From Thermoflexus sp. (GTDB lineage: Bacteria; Chloroflexota; Anaerolineae; Aggregatilineales; Aggregatilineaceae): a stretch of DNA of 64,000 nt. Under the pieces are notes generated by a model, which saw nothing but the letters and a program-made list of their open reading frames with translations, was not told where the DNA came from and made no database searches. The stretch lies in assembly GCA_020724465.1 (NCBI GenBank), contig DYGX01000001.1, positions 248,001 to 312,000 of the forward strand, read 5' to 3'. Below are positions 24,020-32,988 of this stretch, one piece after another. Numbering within the stretch: the stretch's first letter is position 1; each line of letters opens with the position of its first letter. The translations under genes were made by a program, and so were the position numbers.

Positions 24020-26623
24020 ATGAGCAGACGCTACCCTTCAACTCGCTGGTCCTTGCTGGCTGTGATCGCCCTGCTGATCGCCAGCGCCGGTGTTCTGCCC
24101 CTGATGGCTGGGCAGCGCGGGCTGGGTCCCTGGGCGCAGGACGACGCCATCCCCCAATACGGGCTGTACGAAGCCAGCTTCCGCACGCCGGGTGACTACA
24201 GCAACCCCTACGATCCGAATCAGATCGACGTCATAGCAACCTTCACCGCGCCGGACGGACAGACATACCGGGTCCCGGCGTTCTTTATGCGCCCGTTCCG
24301 CCAGACCTGCACCGAAGACTGCCAGACCGAGCAGCTTGAGATGGCCGGTCCCAGCGAGTGGCGCGTGCGCTTCACCCCGCCGCTCCCCGGCCGGTGGCAG
24401 GTGACGGTCGAAGCGCGCGACCGCACCGGATTTTCCAGCATCGTTCACGAGGACGAATTTCGCGTCGAGCCATCGGATAGCCCGGGGTTTATCCGGCGCG
24501 GACCCAACCCGCGCTACTTCGCCTTTGATAACGGCGAGCCGTTCTTCCCGGTCGGCGAAAACCTCGGGTGGTCGTGGGACGGCGCGGGCGGCATCTTTGC
24601 TTTCGAACGCTGGCTAGACCGGCTGAGCGCCGCTGGAGCCAACTACGCCCGCGTGAACATCGATGTTCCCTGGTTCATCAGCCTGGACTGGCCCGGCCCG
24701 GCCGGGGACTATACCGAAGCGCAGGCAGCCGCCTGGCGGCTGGACACCATCCTCGAACTAGCTGCCGAGCGCGGCATCTACCTGCAACTGGTCTTGCTGT
24801 GGCACCAGGGCTATACCGAATATGTCGGCCCGCCGGTCATCACCCCCGGCGACATCCCCCGCCCCGACACCAGCGCCGACTGGAACGACAACCCCTATAA
24901 CATCGCGCTGGGCGGCCCGCTCAGTGGACCGTCTGCCGTTTTCTTCGACACAGCGCGCCCGCTGCTCAATCAGCGCCTGCGCTACATCGTGGCGCGCTGG
25001 GGCTACAGCCCGCACGTCTTCGCCTGGGAACTGGTGGATGAGATTGACGCGCTGGCGGGCTACACCGCCCAGCGCGGTCGGGCCTGGATCCAGGATACGC
25101 TCGTTTACCTGATGGCCGTCGATCCCTATGACCACCTGGTGACCGTCGGGATGCGCCAGCCGGAGCCGCTACTTTGGGCGTTGGATGGCATCGACTTCGC
25201 CCAGGTGTCCTACTACCAGCGGCGCCCCATCGAACCGGCGGAGGATCAGGTCGCCGGAACGCTCAACGTGCTCAGTCAGGCTTTCGCTCAGACGGACAAG
25301 CCGGTTTTGCTCTCGGCGTTCTCGCTCAATCCATGGTACGAGCCAACCGAAGATGACCCCGAAGGCGTCCACCTGCGTAACACGATGTGGGCAGCCGCCA
25401 TGTCCGGGTCGGCGGGCGGCGCGATGAGCTGGTGGTGGGACACGTACATCGACCACGAGGACCTCTACGACGTCTTCGCCCCGCTGGCGATCTTCACCCA
25501 GCGTGTCGCCTGGGATTCGCCCGATCTCAGGCCCGTCAGCGTCGGGTTGGTGGCCGAAACGCCGTTTACGTATGCGCCGCTGCGCCTGGATGCCTTCCAG
25601 CGCAATTTCGGGAGCGAGTCCCCGCCGGATACGATCTACCGCGTGCTGCAGGACGGTGCGGCGCCGCCGATCAGCCGGGCATCCGCCTATCTCTACGGGG
25701 AGTTCAACCCGGAGCGCAGCCGCCCGCAGACGTTCGTCATCTCGCCGCCGGTGGATACCGAGCTGCGCATCGGCATCCGCGAGGTCTCGACCGCCGCGCC
25801 ATCCATTCTCGTCATTAACATCGATGGGGCCGAAGTCGCCCGCGTCGACTTCAGCCCCGGCAATCGCGCGATCCTGGTCACGGTACCGCTCAGCGCAGGC
25901 GAACATACGGTTGTGCTGGATAACCTCGGCCAGGACTGGATCCACCTGGATTATATCGAGATCGGCGCCTACCGCTCGCCGGTTCGCGCCTTGGGGCTGG
26001 CGGACCGCGTGCGGGGTGAAGCCGCCGTCTGGGTCCATCACCGTGACTACACGCACCAGACCATCACCGCGGGCGCAGAACCGGAGCCGCTGGATGCCAG
26101 CCTGCGGATTGCGGACATGCCTGCGGGCACGTACCGCATCACCATCTGGGACGCCATCACCGGCAACGTGATCGGTGAGGAAACCGCCACGCTCGCTGAG
26201 GGCGGCGACGGCGTCCTGCGTGTCCGCCTGCTTCCGCTGACGGCGCAGCTTGCGGTGCATGCCGAGCGCATCGCGGGACCGCCCGAAGCCGACAGCACTC
26301 CGGCCACCCAGATCATCACCCGCACTCCGGCGGTGACACTCACGCCAACCTCGACCCCAACGCCCACCCCGACCGAGACCAGCACGCCGACGCCCACGGC
26401 CACCGATACGCCCACCGCGACGCTGACCCGCACTCCGTCGCCCACGCCGACCGACACCGATACGCCAACACCGTCCGCCACCATGACGGCCACGCACACG
26501 CCGACCGACACGCCCACAGCCACCGAGACGCCCACTGCGACGGCGACCAACACCCCGCGCCCGACCTCGACGCCGCGGCCGACGCGCACGCTCACGCCGA
26601 CGCCTGGCGCGGAGAGTCCGTGA
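24020..26623 (+). CDS. Secreted glycosidase-like protein (DUF5060 / GH5-like) with Pro/Thr tail
   Basis: The 867-residue protein has an N-terminal membrane or signal segment (10-32), a DUF5060-like beta domain (about 45-150), a TIM-barrel of GH5/clan-A type (about 155-530), a jelly-roll carbohydrate-binding-like domain (about 565-660), another beta domain (660-755) and a long Thr/Pro-rich tail (770-867) with no anchor after it. The acid/base glutamate is likely Glu341 in WELVDEID. The position of the nucleophile, where relatives have x-E-F/Y-G, reads [11 protein letters not shown], with Ala433, so activity is doubtful. It may bind rather than cut glycans. The substrate is unknown. Confidence 0.75.
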   Translation: MSRRYPSTRWSLLAVIALLIASAGVLPLMAGQRGLGPWAQDDAIPQYGLYEASFRTPGDYSNPYDPNQIDVIATFTAPDGQTYRVPAFFMRPFRQTCTEDCQTEQLEMAGPSEWRVRFTPPLPGRWQVTVEARDRTGFSSIVHEDEFRVEPSDSPGFIRRGPNPRYFAFDNGEPFFPVGENLGWSWDGAGGIFAFERWLDRLSAAGANYARVNIDVPWFISLDWPGPAGDYTEAQAAAWRLDTILELAAERGIYLQLVLLWHQGYTEYVGPPVITPGDIPRPDTSADWNDNPYNIALGGPLSGPSAVFFDTARPLLNQRLRYIVARWGYSPHVFAWELVDEIDALAGYTAQRGRAWIQDTLVYLMAVDPYDHLVTVGMRQPEPLLWALDGIDFAQVSYYQRRPIEPAEDQVAGTLNVLSQAFAQTDKPVLLSAFSLNPWYEPTEDDPEGVHLRNTMWAAAMSGSAGGAMSWWWDTYIDHEDLYDVFAPLAIFTQRVAWDSPDLRPVSVGLVAETPFTYAPLRLDAFQRNFGSESPPDTIYRVLQDGAAPPISRASAYLYGEFNPERSRPQTFVISPPVDTELRIGIREVSTAAPSILVINIDGAEVARVDFSPGNRAILVTVPLSAGEHTVVLDNLGQDWIHLDYIEIGAYRSPVRALGLADRVRGEAAVWVHHRDYTHQTITAGAEPEPLDASLRIADMPAGTYRITIWDAITGNVIGEETATLAEGGDGVLRVRLLPLTAQLAVHAERIAGPPEADSTPATQIITRTPAVTLTPTSTPTPTPTETSTPTPTATDTPTATLTRTPSPTPTDTDTPTPSATMTATHTPTDTPTATETPTATATNTPRPTSTPRPTRTLTPTPGAESP
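26330..26623 (+). repeat. Thr-Pro low-complexity coding repeat
   Basis: Irregular hexanucleotide-like repeats (ACGCCC, ACCCCG, ACNGAC) encode a Thr/Pro-rich tail at the end of the glycosidase-like gene. Units vary in length, so it is a low-complexity coding stretch and not a spacer-type array. Confidence 0.85.
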
Positions 26624-26687
26624 GGTTGATGAGCGCCAACGGGCAGACGGCGGACTACTCGCCTGCCCATCCCCAAGCAGAAACAAC

Positions 26688-26715
26688 CCGCCCGGAGCGT
26701 CACGGCTCCGGGCGG
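26688..26715. terminator. Bidirectional hairpin terminator
   Basis: An 11-bp stem CCGCCCGGAGC/GCTCCGGGCGG with a six-base loop lies between the two convergent glycosidase-like genes. The flanks are AACAA and TTGAC, so T-tracts are short on both strands. Confidence 0.65.
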
Positions 26716-26754
26716 TTGACTCTGCCTTGCAGCGGGTTTGCCTCGCCGTAACCC

Positions 26755-28455
26755 TTATTCGAGCATTGAGGCCACGGCGAAGTATGCCGGGCGCGGGTTA
26801 CCGGCGGGGTCAAGCAGGCTGAAGAGACACTGCTCGCCCGTCTGGCCGACGACGGTGCAGAAGTTCAGGTTATACAGGAACATCGGACCCACATAACCCA
26901 GCTCGCGGCCCAGCTCGAAGCCGCGCACGATGTACTGCGCCTGCTCGTCCAGGCTGGTGAACTCGACGAAGCCGAGTGCTTCCGGTGGCGTGACGTTCAG
27001 GCCGTCGTTGGACCCCCAGCCGAACTCAGTCGCCCAGATGTACGTGCCGCTGTCGAGCTTCTCGACCATAATCGCCCGGTAATCGCTCAGCGTGTCCTTA
27101 AAGAAGAAGCTGGGATGATCATCCCAGGCTGCCACCGCCGGGCGGTTGTTGCGGCAGCAGGTGCTGTCCGGCGGGTTGGCCCAGCCGTTCGGGTGCGCGC
27201 CGATGGCGTCCGACCACTGCGCGATCCCGGCGTCATACATCTGGCGCAGGTAAACGCGGTCGTCGATGGCATTCACGCCGTCGTTGAATCCGGTTGGCGC
27301 CAGCCCCCCCGTCACCACGACGGCTGCCGGATCCGCCAGTTTGATCGCGGTGAATGCGCCCTTGAGCAGCTCCGCGTAGTCGGCAGCGCTGATGCCGCGC
27401 GGCGTGTTCCACGCGCGCCGCAGATTCGGCGAGTCCCACACCTCGTAAGCGTCCACCACCCCGGCATACCGCCCCGCCAACGCGCCGATAAAGGTAGCGT
27501 ATGTTTGCGGGTTGGCGGGCGGGCCGCTTTCCTCGGTCGTCTCGCGCGCCCAGTCTGGCGCGCCGGTGACCGTCAACAGGATGTTCATGCCCGCGGCGTC
27601 CATCGCCTCGATCATCTCGTCGAGCGGTTCCCAATCGATGGCCCCCTGGACAGGCTCGTAGACGGCCCAGTCAATCACCTGCTTGACCCACGTCACGCCC
27701 AGCCCGGTCACATCCTCCATGACCGCTTCCAGGTCCTGGTTCGGCAGGTGAATCTGGACACCCGGCGCCCAGCTCACGTTCCGCGCCTGGTTGGGCACGG
27801 CGCCCGCCGTCGGGAAGGCTTCGACTTCCACCTCGGCGCCAACCGTCGGCGTCGGCATCACTTCCGCCGGCAGGGCTGTGGGATAGATCATCTCTTCGGG
27901 CGGCGGACCGGCCGTCGGGAAGACGGTTTCGGGGAGCACAGGCGGTGGGGTCGGCGTCAGCTGGCCGACCGGGATGCGCAGTTCCTGCCCCACGTAGATC
28001 AGGCGCGTGTCCACAATCCCGTTGTACTGCGCTAACTGAGCCGTGGTCAGGCCGTAGCGCAACGCGATCCGGAACAGATTCTCGCCCGGCTGGACGACAT
28101 GAATGATCTCCGTCACCGGGCCAGGCAGCGCGGTGGGATACTGCGCCGCGCCGGGCAGCGGGGTGCCTGCCACCGGGGGTGTGGGCGTCATCTGCGACAC
28201 CTGAGCGCCGCCCGCGAGCGGGATGGTCAGCACCTGGCCAACAAAGATCTGGTTCGGGTTGTAGATCTGGTTGAGCTGTGCCAGGGCCTCTGCCGTAATA
28301 TTGTACTGGCTCGCGATACTGAAGAGCGTTTCGCCCGCCTGCACCGTATGCGTCGTTAGCTGAGCGCCATCCTGAGCGCGAACGATCGCCTGCGCGCCCA
28401 GCAGCACCCCCAGCGCGAGGACCAGCGTCACAAATCGTCGCACATGATGCATCAT
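26755..28455 (-). CDS. LysM-glycosidase-like protein with altered active site
   Basis: The 566-residue protein has a signal peptide (1-27), two LysM domains (about 35-80 and 117-163), a Pro/Thr/Glu linker (165-220) and a TIM-barrel glycosidase-like domain (225-566, GH39/GH5-like clan A). The nucleophile seems present as Glu477 in WATEFGW. The acid/base site, which is usually Asn-Glu-Pro, reads VWDSPNLRRAW (Asp341-Ser342), so it has lost the key Glu. It is likely a cell-wall-bound protein that binds glycan, or an enzyme with other chemistry. ATG 28455 (or the next ATG at 28452) follows AGGAGG closely. An upstream start at 28494 has no such site. Confidence 0.8.
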   Translation of the reverse strand: MMHHVRRFVTLVLALGVLLGAQAIVRAQDGAQLTTHTVQAGETLFSIASQYNITAEALAQLNQIYNPNQIFVGQVLTIPLAGGAQVSQMTPTPPVAGTPLPGAAQYPTALPGPVTEIIHVVQPGENLFRIALRYGLTTAQLAQYNGIVDTRLIYVGQELRIPVGQLTPTPPPVLPETVFPTAGPPPEEMIYPTALPAEVMPTPTVGAEVEVEAFPTAGAVPNQARNVSWAPGVQIHLPNQDLEAVMEDVTGLGVTWVKQVIDWAVYEPVQGAIDWEPLDEMIEAMDAAGMNILLTVTGAPDWARETTEESGPPANPQTYATFIGALAGRYAGVVDAYEVWDSPNLRRAWNTPRGISAADYAELLKGAFTAIKLADPAAVVVTGGLAPTGFNDGVNAIDDRVYLRQMYDAGIAQWSDAIGAHPNGWANPPDSTCCRNNRPAVAAWDDHPSFFFKDTLSDYRAIMVEKLDSGTYIWATEFGWGSNDGLNVTPPEALGFVEFTSLDEQAQYIVRGFELGRELGYVGPMFLYNLNFCTVVGQTGEQCLFSLLDPAGNPRPAYFAVASMLE

Positions 28456-28683
28456 CTTGCCTCCTGTGGGTAAGACACCGTGCCTGGTAATCATAAATCA
28501 CTTCACTTGCCGCCGCCATTCGCCCCGTGTCGCAGCGGACCGTACCATGACTCAAGTCTAGTCTCGTTGCCTACAGCATACGCGAACGGCGGATAATCTG
28601 CAACCGGCCCGCCCCCGTCTGGTGTACAATCTGTTGCGTCTGTTTTTGCGCGGGCCACATCGACGCACCAGGAGGGACTCCCG

Positions 28684-30027
28684 ATGGCCGTTGTCAAACC
28701 CTTCCGCGCGATCCGCTATAACCCGCACCGGATCGCCGACATGCAGACCGTCGTCAGCCAGCCCTATGACCGGATCGACGAGGACCTGCAGGCACAGTAC
28801 TACGAACTCAGCCCGTACAACATTGTGCGGATAATTCAGGGCCGCTCACTGCCCGACGATATCCTGGACCGCCCCGGCGGGCCGAATGTCTACAGCCGCG
28901 CGCGCGCCGTCTATCAGGAGTGGCTCGACGAAGGGATTCTTATCCGCGAGGAGCACCCCGCCTACTACGCGTACGAGCAGACCTTTTCCGTCGACGGCAC
29001 AACCTACACGCGCCTGGGCCTGATCGCTGCGCTGGAGCTGGTCGATTTTGACCAGGGCGTGATCCTGCCCCACGAGCGCACCCACGCCGGCCCAAAGGAA
29101 GACCGGCTGCGCCTGCTGACGACACTCGAAGCCAATACGGAGCAGATTTTCGTCCTCTACCCCGACCCGGACAACGCGGTCAACAACCTGGTGCGCGGCG
29201 CGATCAGCGGGCGCGACCCGGATATTGACACGGTCGAGATTTTCGAGAGCGACGTCCGCCAGCGTGTGTGGGCGATCGGCGACCCACAAGTCGTCCGTGC
29301 CATTGAAGCTGAGATGGCGCCCAAGCGGGGTCTGATCATCGCCGACGGCCATCATCGTTATTCGACCGCGCTGACCTACCGCAGCCAGCAACGCGCGGCC
29401 TATCCCAACGCCCCCGCGGACGCGGCCTTCAACTTCGTCCCTGCGACGCTGGTCAGTATGAACGATCCCGGGCTGGTCATCCTGCCCACGCACCGCGAGA
29501 TCCACAGTTTCGGCGGGGCCACGCCGGACGCGATCCTCAGCCGCGCCGCTGAGCATTTTTCCGTCCAGCCAGCGCCCGATCTGGCAGCGACCTTGCAGGC
29601 CGTCAACGCCCACCCGTCCGGCCATGCCTTCGGCTTCTACGGCGGCCCGCCGACCGGGTTCCACATCCTGACGCTCAAAGACAGTGTGTCGATCCCCGAT
29701 CTGATCCCCGGCGACCAGTCCGACGCCTGGAAGAGGCTGTCCGTGAGCATCCTGCACCGGATTCTGCTCGCCCAGGTCGCCGGCGTGCCGGACTCCGGCA
29801 TTGATGACAAAACGATGATCCGCTATCACCGCGACCCACGCGAAGCGGTCGCCAATGTCGATCAGGGCCGCGGCGAATTTGTGTTCTTCGTCAGCCCGAC
29901 TCGCATGGAGCAGATCATCACCATCGCGGGGCACGGCGAGGTGATGCCGCAGAAAAGCACCGACTTCTACCCCAAAGTGATCTCGGGCATCGTGATGCTG
30001 CCCGTCGCGCCCGTCGAACGGCTCTAG
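28684..30027 (+). CDS. DUF1015 family protein
   Basis: The 447-residue protein matches DUF1015 throughout: it opens with the family phrase VKPFRAIRYNP and has VVSQPYD, the EDRLRLL region and IADGHHRYSTAL. The family is widespread in bacteria; some members act as ADP-dependent or ATP-dependent serine kinases, but this assignment is from knowledge of SerK-like relatives and not certain for this group. A TACAAT box lies 54 bases upstream. It is followed by an ACT-domain gene, a context that favours amino-acid metabolism. Confidence 0.85.
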   Translation: MAVVKPFRAIRYNPHRIADMQTVVSQPYDRIDEDLQAQYYELSPYNIVRIIQGRSLPDDILDRPGGPNVYSRARAVYQEWLDEGILIREEHPAYYAYEQTFSVDGTTYTRLGLIAALELVDFDQGVILPHERTHAGPKEDRLRLLTTLEANTEQIFVLYPDPDNAVNNLVRGAISGRDPDIDTVEIFESDVRQRVWAIGDPQVVRAIEAEMAPKRGLIIADGHHRYSTALTYRSQQRAAYPNAPADAAFNFVPATLVSMNDPGLVILPTHREIHSFGGATPDAILSRAAEHFSVQPAPDLAATLQAVNAHPSGHAFGFYGGPPTGFHILTLKDSVSIPDLIPGDQSDAWKRLSVSILHRILLAQVAGVPDSGIDDKTMIRYHRDPREAVANVDQGRGEFVFFVSPTRMEQIITIAGHGEVMPQKSTDFYPKVISGIVMLPVAPVERL

Positions 30028-30052
30028 GGCCGGCATCGTGAAAGGACGCCTG

Positions 30053-30496
30053 ATGATGACGACCGCCAAGCAGATCTTCGCCAGCGCGCCGCTGATGGCG
30101 GACGAACGGATATATCGCCTGGTCCGGCTGCCTTCCGCCGCGATCACGGCCGGCGCAGGATTGCTGGCCGAGATCGGCACGCCCTTCAGCGCCTTGATCG
30201 CCGACCGGCACGAAGTCACGCTGGTGCTGCCCCAGGCGGAATGGGAGATGCTCGGCGCGCGCCTGCCGGACGCCGAGCAAGGGGCGCTCTACCGCCTGAT
30301 CACCTTCGACGTCCCGCTTGACCCAACGTTGACTGGCTTCTTCGCGCTCGTCAGTGACATCCTGGCCAAAGCAGGAGTCTCTATCCTGGCCCTCAGCGCC
30401 TTCCAGCGCGATCATGTGCTGATCCCCGCCGACCAGTTCGCCACCGCGTGGAGCGCGCTGCAAGCGGCACAGCAAGCCCTGCGAGGTAACGGATGA
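30053..30496 (+). CDS. ACT-domain-like protein
   Basis: The 147-residue protein seems to hold tandem ACT-like folds: residues 1-65 (RIYRLVRLP, FSALIADRHEVTLVLP) and 70-140 (YRLITFDVPLD, TGFFALVSDILAKAGVSILALSAFQRDHVLIP). This resembles ACT_7/CASTOR-like proteins that bind amino acids. I chose ATG 30053, six bases from AAAGGA; a GTG at 30038 is also possible. It lies 25 bases after DUF1015 and overlaps the next gene by four bases, so all three are one operon. A role as an amino-acid sensor for DUF1015 is inference. Confidence 0.75.
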   Translation: MMTTAKQIFASAPLMADERIYRLVRLPSAAITAGAGLLAEIGTPFSALIADRHEVTLVLPQAEWEMLGARLPDAEQGALYRLITFDVPLDPTLTGFFALVSDILAKAGVSILALSAFQRDHVLIPADQFATAWSALQAAQQALRGNG

Positions 30497-30879
30497 CCGG
30501 CCCGCCTGTCTTCTTCCTGCCCGACAACCCGAACCTCAAGCCGCGCGAGGAGGTGCGCATCGAGCAACTCGCCGCACTCCCCACGCCGGATGGGCGGCGC
30601 GTCAGGGTGCAGATTCAGGTCACGCCTTTCCGCGAGCAGCCGAACTTCGAGATCGCGCTCTACGACAGCGCCCGGCGCAGAGTGGGCGGCACGACCGTGA
30701 TCGCCGCGATGAACTTCCGCATGGAGTTCATCGTCCATTTGCGCGGGGTAGCTCAACCGCATGGCGACTACCTGCTGCGGGCTGACCTGTACTATGACGA
30801 CCCATCCGCGCCGCAGGACCGCGCCGAAACGGCGGTGCACATCCCGGCGCCGGACGGCGATCCAGGCTCCGGCGGCTGA
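30493..30879 (+). CDS. Hypothetical beta-rich protein
   Basis: The 128-residue protein is predicted to be mostly beta-strand (VRIEQLAALPTP, VRVQIQVTPF, NFEIALYD, EFIVHLRG, YLLRADLYYDD), like a single Ig-type sandwich, with no signal or membrane segment. I do not recognise a family. It starts in the stop codon of the ACT-like gene (ATGA), so it belongs to the DUF1015-ACT operon. It ends 66 bases before the kinase gene. Confidence 0.72.
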   Translation: MTGPPVFFLPDNPNLKPREEVRIEQLAALPTPDGRRVRVQIQVTPFREQPNFEIALYDSARRRVGGTTVIAAMNFRMEFIVHLRGVAQPHGDYLLRADLYYDDPSAPQDRAETAVHIPAPDGDPGSGG

Positions 30880-30948
30880 CCGCCGGTGGGCGGCTGATCC
30901 GTTTTTCGCTATACTCAGCAGCGCGCCGGCACGCTGCGGGCGCGCGTG

Positions 30949-32901
30949 ATGGGAGCGAACGGGGCAGGCTCACCTGTGGCACGTAAACGGCTCGGCAAGT
31001 ACGAGATCATCGACCGTCTTGGTCGCGGCGGCATGGCCGAGGTTTACCGGGGCTATCACCCCGCCCTCGACCGCTACGTCGCGATCAAGGTGCTGCACCC
31101 GTTTCTGTCGGACGATCCTGAGTTCAAGGATCGCTTCGAAAACGAGGCGCGCAACGTCGCCAAGCTCAAGCACCCGAACATCGTCCAGGTCTACGATTTT
31201 GAGTACGATGTCGAGAGCGAGAGCTATTACATGGTGATGGAGCTGATTAACGGCCCGACGCTCAAAGACCGCCTGATCGAGCTGGCCCGCAGCGGCGCGA
31301 CGTTTCCGGTCGGCGAGGCAGTACGGATCGTGCACAGCGCCGCCGAAGCCCTGGCCTACGCGCACCAGCGCAACATGATCCACCGCGACGTCAAACCCGC
31401 CAACCTGATGCTCGACGAGGGCAACCGCGTCGTGCTGACGGACTTCGGCATCGCCAAGATCGTCACCGGGGCGCAGTTCACATCCAGCGGCGGCATGGTT
31501 GGCACGCCCGCTTATATGGCGCCTGAGCAGGGGTTAGGCGAGCCCGGTGACGAGCGCTCGGACCTCTACTCGCTGGGCGTGATCCTGTTCCAGTTTCTGA
31601 CCGGGCGGCTGCCGTTCGACGCCGAAACCCCGCTGGCAATTGTACTCAAGCACGTCAATGAGCCAGTTCCGTCGGTGCGCCGGCTTGCACCACACGTCCC
31701 CGAAGAGCTTGAGCGTATTGTCTACAAGGCGCTTGCCAAAGACCCGGACGAGCGCTATCAGTCCGCGGCGGAGATGGCCGAAGACCTGGCTATGCTCGAC
31801 GAGGAAGGGCGCCCGTATCCGTTCTACGAGGGTGCCGCGTCGCTCAACGCGGACACGCCTCTGCCGCCGACTCACACCCGCACGCATACCTCCACCGAAT
31901 GGCGCCGGCTGCGCACGCTGATCACCGAAGGAGCTGAGGCAGCAGCCGATCTGCCGCGTCCTGGCGGCGCGCCGGGGCGGCTCCGCCCGCGCACGGTGCT
32001 TGTGCTGGCGGCGGCCCTGGTAGTCATCGCGGGCACAGCGCTGTTCGGCTTCAACGACGGCAGCAGCCGCGTGTCCGGCCTGCTAGGGCTGACCGACAAC
32101 GGCCCCGCTGGATCGCAGCAAACTGCGACCGTCCGGGCTGCGCTGGCGCTCACCCCCAGCCCGACTCAGGACCCCGCCGGGCTGCCCGCGCAGGTTCTGG
32201 CAGGAAACGCATCGCCAACGCCGCGCGCGTGGACGCCGACCCCCGCCCGCTCGCCGCTGCCCAGCCGCACGCCGACTCCGCAGCCGACCGCTACCCCCAC
32301 CCCGACCGAGACGCCGTCGCCAACCCTCACGCCGACACCCTCGCCGGACGCCACCGGCACCGCCGTCGCGCTCCTGGTCGAGAACTACTTCGCAACCCAG
32401 GCTGCCGCCTCGCCCACCCCCAATATGACGCAGACATTGGCCGCCTGCGACTTCGAATACTACGTCGTCGCGCCGGAAGACTATAACCAGCCGCCCGCCC
32501 GCACCGCCTTCAGCGATCCGCGTCTGGTGCGCGCCGGTGAAAACTTCACCTTCGAGCTGACGCTGCTCAACACCGGAAGCTGCGCCTGGCCCGCGCGCGC
32601 CCGGCTGACCTTCAACCCCACCCTGACCGCCCGCCCGGATGAGACCGTGGATCTCAGCCGCTACCGGAGCGTCTGCGGCAACGAAGAGCAGCGCCCCGGC
32701 ACCAACTTCGCCCGCCAGCAGCGTTCTAATTTCTTCTTCGAGCCGGCCGTCGACATCGAGGAATCCGCCACAATCACGTTCACCGGGACTGCTCCCCCGC
32801 TCTACGGCTGCTACTTCAGCGTGTGGGACTTGATCTATCCCGGCAGCGACGTGCCGATCGGACGCCCGCTGGTCCTGGCGATCCGCGCCTGGGGCAGCTA
32901 G
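30949..32901 (+). CDS. Membrane Ser/Thr protein kinase with NBR1-like Ig ectodomain
   Basis: The 650-residue protein has a Hanks-type kinase domain (residues 18-285): glycine loop GRGGMAEV, Lys47 in VAIK, His145-Arg-Asp147 in HRDVKPAN, Asp165 in DFG and APEQ. It is complete and should be active. A juxtamembrane segment leads to one membrane helix (349-368), a Pro/Thr linker (405-480) and a C-terminal extracytoplasmic beta domain (500-650) with LLNTGSCAWP, like the Ig-like domain of NBR1. The start may be GTG 30946, ATG 30949, or GTG 30976, which has the better ribosome-binding site (GGGGCAGG). A TATACT box is at 30910. This is a one-component receptor that could sense the envelope. Confidence 0.9.
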   Translation: MGANGAGSPVARKRLGKYEIIDRLGRGGMAEVYRGYHPALDRYVAIKVLHPFLSDDPEFKDRFENEARNVAKLKHPNIVQVYDFEYDVESESYYMVMELINGPTLKDRLIELARSGATFPVGEAVRIVHSAAEALAYAHQRNMIHRDVKPANLMLDEGNRVVLTDFGIAKIVTGAQFTSSGGMVGTPAYMAPEQGLGEPGDERSDLYSLGVILFQFLTGRLPFDAETPLAIVLKHVNEPVPSVRRLAPHVPEELERIVYKALAKDPDERYQSAAEMAEDLAMLDEEGRPYPFYEGAASLNADTPLPPTHTRTHTSTEWRRLRTLITEGAEAAADLPRPGGAPGRLRPRTVLVLAAALVVIAGTALFGFNDGSSRVSGLLGLTDNGPAGSQQTATVRAALALTPSPTQDPAGLPAQVLAGNASPTPRAWTPTPARSPLPSRTPTPQPTATPTPTETPSPTLTPTPSPDATGTAVALLVENYFATQAAASPTPNMTQTLAACDFEYYVVAPEDYNQPPARTAFSDPRLVRAGENFTFELTLLNTGSCAWPARARLTFNPTLTARPDETVDLSRYRSVCGNEEQRPGTNFARQQRSNFFFEPAVDIEESATITFTGTAPPLYGCYFSVWDLIYPGSDVPIGRPLVLAIRAWGS

Positions 32902-32922
32902 GCACGCCGTCCCCGCGCCGAA

Positions 32923-32960
32923 CAAGAACGAGCGCCCACCCCAGGCGGGACGGGCGCTCG
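32923..32960 (-). terminator. Terminator of the giant surface-protein gene
   Basis: On the minus strand the nine-base-pair stem CGAGCGCCC/GGGCGCTCG is followed by GTTCTTGTTC. It lies 28 bases past the giant gene's stop and is also a possible end for the convergent kinase gene. Confidence 0.65.
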
Positions 32961-32988
32961 CGCACAGGCTCGCCGAAAACCGGCGATC

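Noticed and set aside
26330-26623. Repeat pattern that might suggest a CRISPR array
   Set aside because: The units are of uneven length without spacers and encode a Thr/Pro tail in frame.
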